Made by a program: the position numbers and the translations under genes | The notes under the pieces: model-generated | The model's database searches: none | Told to the model about the DNA's origin: nothing | The model's input: the letters and a program-made list of their open reading frames with translations, nothing else | Part shown: positions 59,001 to 64,000 of the stretch, in pieces | Layout: each line of letters opens with the position of its first letter | Position numbering within the stretch: position 1 is the stretch's first letter | Assembly (NCBI GenBank): GCA_003184365.1 | Contig: NKYR01000006.1 | Location: 434,001 to 498,000 of the forward strand | DNA length: 64,000 nt | Direction: 5' to 3' | Source: Evernia prunastri | Lineage: Eukaryota > Ascomycota > Lecanoromycetes > Lecanorales > Parmeliaceae

Positions 59001-59287
59001 AGATTAAGGTAGATACTCGGAGTGGTCAATTGGAGAAACACTTTGAACTATCAATCGGCACCTGCACTGTATTGTAAGGGATGCTACTCTCGTATGTAGT
59101 ATAACGATCGAGGTGCTAGCATCTTAGTATCGTTAGCTTGAAGTACGCGTCTTTGATTGAAGCTACTGACAATTTTTCATTGCGTAGACGAGAGCATCAT
59201 TGGTACGGCTTGACGTGGTGATAGTAGAACTGCAAACTCATCCATAGAGGACACTCTCCCCCTCACCCGCTGGGTGTAATAGCATTA
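56073..59287. other. Long gene-poor region
   Basis: More than 3 kb with no supported gene. Open frames such as minus 56504-56920 and minus 57114-57659 are Pro/Ser/His-rich without family motifs and lack convincing starts or exon chains. Sequence near 56403-56450 superficially resembles a tRNA T-arm but does not fold as one. Confidence 0.45.
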
Positions 59288-60529
59288 CTACCTCTGCATG
59301 AGGAGATCCCAGGTTGAGAAGAGATTCGGGTTGAAGACATGATCAAAAGATACAAGCCTTAGGCCCCGCAATCGATTCTCGTTCCTTTCGGCATCACCAT
59401 TTTCGCCTCCGTTGGTCCTTGGATTGAGGAGCATTCTTCGTAAGTCCACGACAAGTTGCTCTTCGATTTCGACTATCGGTCGTTTATCTCGGGGACGAAT
59501 GTATGGCTTCTTCAAATTGATCTCGATTTCAGTCAACGGCAAGGTCGAGAGATTCTGCAGACCTTCAAAACATGGAACAGAAAAAAGAGGTTCGCCGTGT
59601 TCAGCGCGTGCCAAGCGTATAGGGTTGACTACGACGACGACTGAACAACGAAGCCTACTTGGTCCAGAGCGAGATTGAACAAGGGCCATGACGCGAGAGC
59701 TGCTCGATCTTGTATAATAAGGCGAGTCCATGGATAATCGAAGATTCTTGATTGAGTGCTTCTGTTCGATAGGCCGGATCATCATGAATTGATTGAATGT
59801 TTCCGCATCGGCAAAGGAGAAAGTATTCGTCGTCCACAGTACTGGGCTAGCTTCCATGTAGATCGAACTACACGATCGAAGCACGCTGAGGTCCATCATC
59901 ATATCCTGATGGTCTGATATGCTCAACCCATCGTTAAGATATGACTCACAAGCGGAGTGTTGCCATCCTGGATGAATCCTTCCCTCCAACGTTGTGATTC
60001 TCGGCCCTTCCTGTTTATCCGGGCGATCTTCTTTGCAAAGCACATGTCTCCAGGCGCTTCGGTTCCGTAGATATTTAAGATGGACAAGACGGTCCCCGAG
60101 CATCTCTCTCCAAATCTCATTGCGGATCTCGAAGGGCAGTCGCAGCAGTGGGGAGGTCAGTGCATTTCGATCAATTCTGTTTTGGAGACATGTCAGTGAC
60201 TGAGTGCGTTTCTTAAGCTAGGTGTCATACATTGCCCCGGCATCTGCATCCTTGGGAGCAGAGGAGGGAACCCGCTCCCTAGTTGTAGGCTCGCTGAAGA
60301 GCTGCTCTTCAGGACCCTTTTGCTCGTCCATGACACAGCCAGATTGATCGTCAGCCTTGCTTTGATGATAGGAGACAGAAGCTGAAGATAATGGGTGCCT
60401 CGATTCCCGTAGTTTGAAAGAGTAGGTCGTAGGACAGGTACCTACTTTGCTTTTGTAGACGCTGTCTCTGTTGCCTTGCTTGGAATCGGCTTGGCAAGGG
60501 GCTTGGCAGCGGTCTCGTTCCGCACTCAT
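59288..60529 (-). CDS. 2EXR / F-box-like fungal protein, two exons
   Basis: Exons 60529-60231 and 60176-59288 on the minus strand, joined by a 54-nt intron (GTATGA...CAG), encode 395 aa. Without splicing the family motif is lost: only the join places LTSPLLRLPFEIRNEIWREM (the LPxEIRNxIW block of this family) in frame with MLGDRL. A long unstructured N-terminal region rich in Ser, Lys and Glu precedes it. The second family block is LSVLRSCSSIYMEASPVLWTTNTFSF, with the C-S-I-Y-x-E-A-x-P-V-L-W pattern. The rest has no recognised domain. The start is the ATG at 60527-60529. Function unknown; it lies next to another LPAEMR-type gene on the same strand, suggesting local duplication or shared ancestry. 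Confidence 0.75.
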
Positions 60530-60871
60530 TAGAAGCTTCCTGTACTTTTAGACAGAGTATGCGACCATAGCGACGTAGTAGTATAGTCTGGGTCATTTCC
60601 AGAATGAAACGTATGAGCAGCAAATCCTATGCTACTACAGGAAGAACGAGTCAGTCAAGGAAAAGGCGCGGCAGAATCTAGGCAAGACCAATCATGAGAG
60701 GGAACTTCTGTCCGGCTAGGACAAAGCTATGCATGAATTCTACAACGCGGCCGTTATCACCGAGAATTGTAAGGGAAATGGGAAGAGTATTCCACAGTAA
60801 GTACCTAGCAACACCTCTAATCGTGTCACGCACTTGGCTCGTTCGTCGCCAACAACAACTCTCCTCCTAGA
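60530..60871. other. Short intergenic between two 2EXR-like genes
   Basis: About 340 bases containing the 3' end of the gene at 60872 and the promoter of the gene starting at 60529. No further structure is seen. Confidence 0.4.
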
Positions 60872-61645
60872 CTAGTCCTGATCTGGACGAAACTCAAGGT
60901 ACCTACCCTCCTGCACCGCCGCATCATGCCAAACACCCGGACCGAAGATCGGCTCCAATTCCTCCAACGCCATATCATAGACACGCTTGTTCCTTGCTCG
61001 TATGAACGCTTTCTGGATCCTCATATCGTCTTCGGAACCGGTCACGATAGCCGTAACGATGATCGTCTTGAACCCCGTTAGCCTCTTGATGACCACGAGC
61101 ATCACTTCCGGTCTCCCAGTCCCTTGACAGATTCTGCTATCGAACGTAATATAACACGCGCCGCGCGGAACAGCTACTGCCGCATCTGTGAAAACGGCAA
61201 GGCAACCCATGTCAATACTGTCTGGCAGGTGACTGAAGCTTGTAAGGTAGCGATCAGAGATGACCTTGACTGCCACGAGGATTTCGATGTTCTGTATTGA
61301 ACTGGATGGCTGGAAATCGGCCGCAGGTGTTCTGATGTTGTAGACATTCTCGAAGCTTTCCGTGCGGATTGTGAGTATCCCGGCTTTGCGCATGTATGGG
61401 GAGGCCTCATCATGGACGAAGTGAGATGCTCGGAGGATACCGGTGGTGCCGGATGCTATTGCGTCGCAGTAGATTTTGAAGCGCATTTCAGCAGGAAGAT
61501 GGAGCAAGGGAAATGGATTGTGAGACAGAGTAGGCTGCTCGGAGTTGGGAGTCTCATTGGCTTGCCATAGTTCAGCCAGGGTGTTCGTGTTATCCGCGGT
61601 GGATTTATTGCTCATGGTTCCTTTGTCCGTAGCTGACTGTGCCAT
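60872..61645 (-). CDS. Short 2EXR / F-box-like fungal protein
   Basis: A single-exon protein of 257 aa if it starts at the ATG at 61643-61645 (MAQSATDKG); the frame is open upstream to 61852 but that part looks non-coding. The family motif FPLLHLPAEMRFKIYCDAI is at about residues 45-63. The second block is reduced to ILRASHFVHDEASPYMRKAGILTI. The C-terminal half ends with MALEELEPIFGPGV, a phrase common at the C-terminus of this family. Function unknown. It is adjacent to and on the same strand as the two-exon relative at 59288. Confidence 0.7.
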   Translation of the reverse strand: MAQSATDKGTMSNKSTADNTNTLAELWQANETPNSEQPTLSHNPFPLLHLPAEMRFKIYCDAIASGTTGILRASHFVHDEASPYMRKAGILTIRTESFENVYNIRTPAADFQPSSSIQNIEILVAVKVISDRYLTSFSHLPDSIDMGCLAVFTDAAVAVPRGACYITFDSRICQGTGRPEVMLVVIKRLTGFKTIIVTAIVTGSEDDMRIQKAFIRARNKRVYDMALEELEPIFGPGVWHDAAVQEGRYLEFRPDQD

Positions 61646-63842
61646 TATCAGAAAGATATGGGTATTGAACCTCGGGACAGATTGAATAGAACTGATCGAG
61701 GTGTAGAGTGGAACGGGCAGTTGAAGACGATCAGAGAGAAAAGGGTGGCAGATGTTATATTTATAACATACTTGTCCTGGAAAAGTGACAGCGACAGTTG
61801 CGACCCGGAGAAGAGCTTTAACACTGCTGACAGTCACATGATAAGGATTCACTCCGCACCTCGGTGGCGCACGGAGATTGATCGGGACCCCTTGTGTTAA
61901 GGCTTTGCTGTGGCAACGTGGACTTGTTCTATCATCTCTTTCGACATGAAGTCTTGGCCAAGTGGTACTAGGCCATCAGCACCGCAATATTCTTAGACAG
62001 CTTTTGCGCTTGCCAAGGCTTTCGCTGAACCCAAAGGCTGTGCTACCATCCTGAGCAAGAACTTATGAGGATAACGATTCTGCGTCTTGAAGTGAGCGAG
62101 GTCTCTTGTAAAAACAGAAATTGACGACGAAGGTTGATTACAACGGATGGCGCTCTTCGCGAGATAGAGCATGTTGACTCAAGACGAAAGGTTTCCCATG
62201 AGCCAATGATGGGCAGAGAGAATAGTATTTTAGCAGGGTCCGTGCACTCTTTCTCTGCTTTTCAACCCCCAGTCAAATGTGGGACCGGAGTTCTCAGCGG
62301 GGCACAGCAGTGGTGATAGAGTATGCATAGTGAGTCTAGCTATGGGGCCATCAGCCATATTTATGGCTAATGAGGACAAGGAGTGGCTAGCTACACGAAT
62401 ATAACAATCATGGACTATGCATGGAGTGCATGGAAGGCACTAGACACATAAGCAAACGCTGACAAGAGTCACTACGTGGATCGTGTCTCGAGTGCGATCA
62501 AGGAGGATCAACTGCTTCGCTTTCATGACGTGCTCATATGCTAATTAAAATCGCTTTTGACACAGTGCTGAGTGATCTTCGCGATGGGTACCCTCAGCAA
62601 GCTAAGAAATTTTGACTGTCTCTTGGCGTCGACGGAGTCGTAGGCTTCAGCAAATACGAAGGGATGCGTCTAGCGCGTTGAGCGAAAAAGGTCTCAAGAG
62701 CACACACACTGTTTGACGGAGCAGCTACGTACACTTCCTCTTTGCCATTGGCTTTGTCTTTGGATTGCTGATTCTCGTTATCTACATGGGGCAGTATCAA
62801 AAACAACAGTTACATTGATAAGTCCAATGGCACAATAAGTCACGGAGTACTATCTCATCTCTATCCCATCTCCGACGGTCCTAGGAACTGTTTTTTCTTT
62901 TCTCACACCGCCCTTCTGCTTCACCAAGGTGCACTACTACGATCCGCGAAGAGAATCATTCGCCGCACCGTTACCCACCGTCTGCAAACCCAATTTGAAC
63001 GCCGAACTACCCAGTCTCAGCCATAGCTTCCAACCATTCGCGCCAAAGATAAGCTACATGATGAGGGGCCTCACTGCTTGCTCTTTGAGTCAACGGATGG
63101 GCGGGCTAAAATACTAGCGAGTGATTCTAGTCTATGGGTAGCCACTTCTTGAACGTGTTCCTCCAATGGAATTTCAATCAAGGTCCCCGCCCCAAGTGTT
63201 TACTCAAAAACGAAGTGGTCATCTACATAGCAACGCTAACTGTTGAGCATCGAGGACCGCAGTGCAGATCTGAACTCAGTCCGGAAGTCAGACTCATATG
63301 AAACGCGCCAAGCGTGACGGAAAGAGCGGTATTACAGGAGGGGACTACGTCCTGCACATAAGAAAGTGTGAAAGAATGTAGGCTTACCAATGCGATGTCC
63401 TTAGTGACCAATGAAAATGGACGAAAGACTCTTACGGCCGGAAAAATCGAGCGTTTGACATTGAGCCGGCGGCTGCATACATAGGAGCGGCGACGCTAAA
63501 GTGTACTTTTGCAAGACGGAAATAGGCGAGCTGCAGGTGGCCTTCTCCTGCTGGCCTTCATCACCACGGCCATTTTGGAAACATGGCGATCAATGACCGT
63601 TGGACTCCGTGCTTGCAGCAACTATTCCAAATACAAATATCGCAGAACGTTCATGTGCTAGACAGCAAAACTCTCGAACGTCAGTGCGGATTGACTGCGG
63701 CAAGGAAGCTTGCAGCATATTGCGTGGCTCTCGGGATGGATGTCATGATTGCTAGTTTCTGTTTTCGATGAAGAGGATTGTACTCCGCCTGTTCACAAAT
63801 ACATTCGCGCGTCTCGCACTCGTCTCTCGCAAGTTTCCTACC
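61646..63842. other. Gene-poor region before the terminal gene
   Basis: About 2.2 kb with no supported gene. Short frames (for example minus 62594-62806 and plus 63583-63771) could be chance or isolated exons; I find no join that builds a recognisable protein. Confidence 0.45.
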
Positions 63843-64000
63843 ATGTCTGTTATCAAACTACAAGGCATAGATCTCACGGACGATCGTGGGCCTCAAGTCA
63901 TCAAGGCCATCGTGGCTTGCTCGTGCTTCTCCGGTGTCTCGTTTGCTGGTCGCATTGTGTCAAGAAAATTGTTGAAAGCGAATCTTCTCGTGTCGGATTA
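63843..64000 (+). CDS. Rhodopsin-domain integral membrane protein, partial (window end)
   Basis: The first ~52 residues of a fungal rhodopsin-domain (PTH11/SAT4-type) protein, cut by the window end. It begins MSVIKLQGIDLTDDRGPQVI, followed by a first membrane helix (AIVACSCFSGVSFAGRIVSR) and then KLLKANLLVSD, which leads into the expected D-D/S-D-Y position of the family. The D-x-R-G-x-x-I/V start and spacing match relatives. It is not closely similar to the member at 887-2435, so they are distinct paralogues. The remaining exons lie beyond the window. Confidence 0.7.
   Translation, partial: MSVIKLQGIDLTDDRGPQVIKAIVACSCFSGVSFAGRIVSRKLLKANLLVSD

Overview
The window is nuclear DNA of a filamentous ascomycete (Pezizomycotina; Dothideomycetes is my guess, not shown). 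Evidence: many short GT-AG introns, mostly 46-110 nt, with phases that restore known protein families; lineage-typical families (rhodopsin/PTH11-type membrane proteins, DUF3429/TMEM69, LPxE(I/L)R 'F-box-like/2EXR' proteins, small RNase III-fold proteins); and Ser/Thr-rich secreted proteins. Exons were joined by hand from splice sites and reading frame, so splice coordinates are predictions.

Layout. 0-3.4 kb: a seven-exon rhodopsin-domain membrane protein (minus). 3.4-25.4 kb is a conserved housekeeping block: AKAP7/ASCC1-like 2H phosphoesterase, a very large VPS13 lipid-transfer protein (minus), a mitochondrial DUF3429/TMEM69 protein, arylamine N-acetyltransferase, a MYST histone acetyltransferase with a zinc-finger N-terminus (Sas3/Mst2 type), a HIT-fold protein with an N-terminal anchor, and a small RNase III-fold protein. 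25.4-32.9 kb is gene-poor and low-complexity: a 43-base C run, a tentative gene around it, a possibly frameshifted Kre9/Knh1-like membrane protein, and a 210-bp direct duplication around a single N.

32.9-43.6 kb holds two potassium transport genes, a Kha1-type K+/H+ antiporter (minus) and an 11-exon HAK-type K+ transporter (plus). Between them lie a 2EXR-like gene and a second small RNase III-fold gene, which has an intron at the same position and phase as the first. 43.6-50 kb: (ATTTC)n repeats around an N gap, a possible two-exon 85-aa gene, an ankyrin protein, and a gene-free tract rich in TACCTTA/TACGGAGTA words. 50-56 kb: a four-exon 1,357-aa secreted Ser/Thr-rich protein and, directly downstream, a four-exon arsenite methyltransferase. 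56-64 kb is mostly gene-poor, with two 2EXR-like genes and the start of a second rhodopsin-domain gene cut by the window end.

Functional themes: membrane contact and trafficking (VPS13), chromatin (MYST), xenobiotic and metalloid handling (NAT, ArsM) and K+ homeostasis (Kha1, HAK). The least explained signal is the pair of RNase III-fold paralogues about 13 kb apart, each missing different catalytic acids. I saw no rRNA, CRISPR, intact transposon or convincing tRNA.
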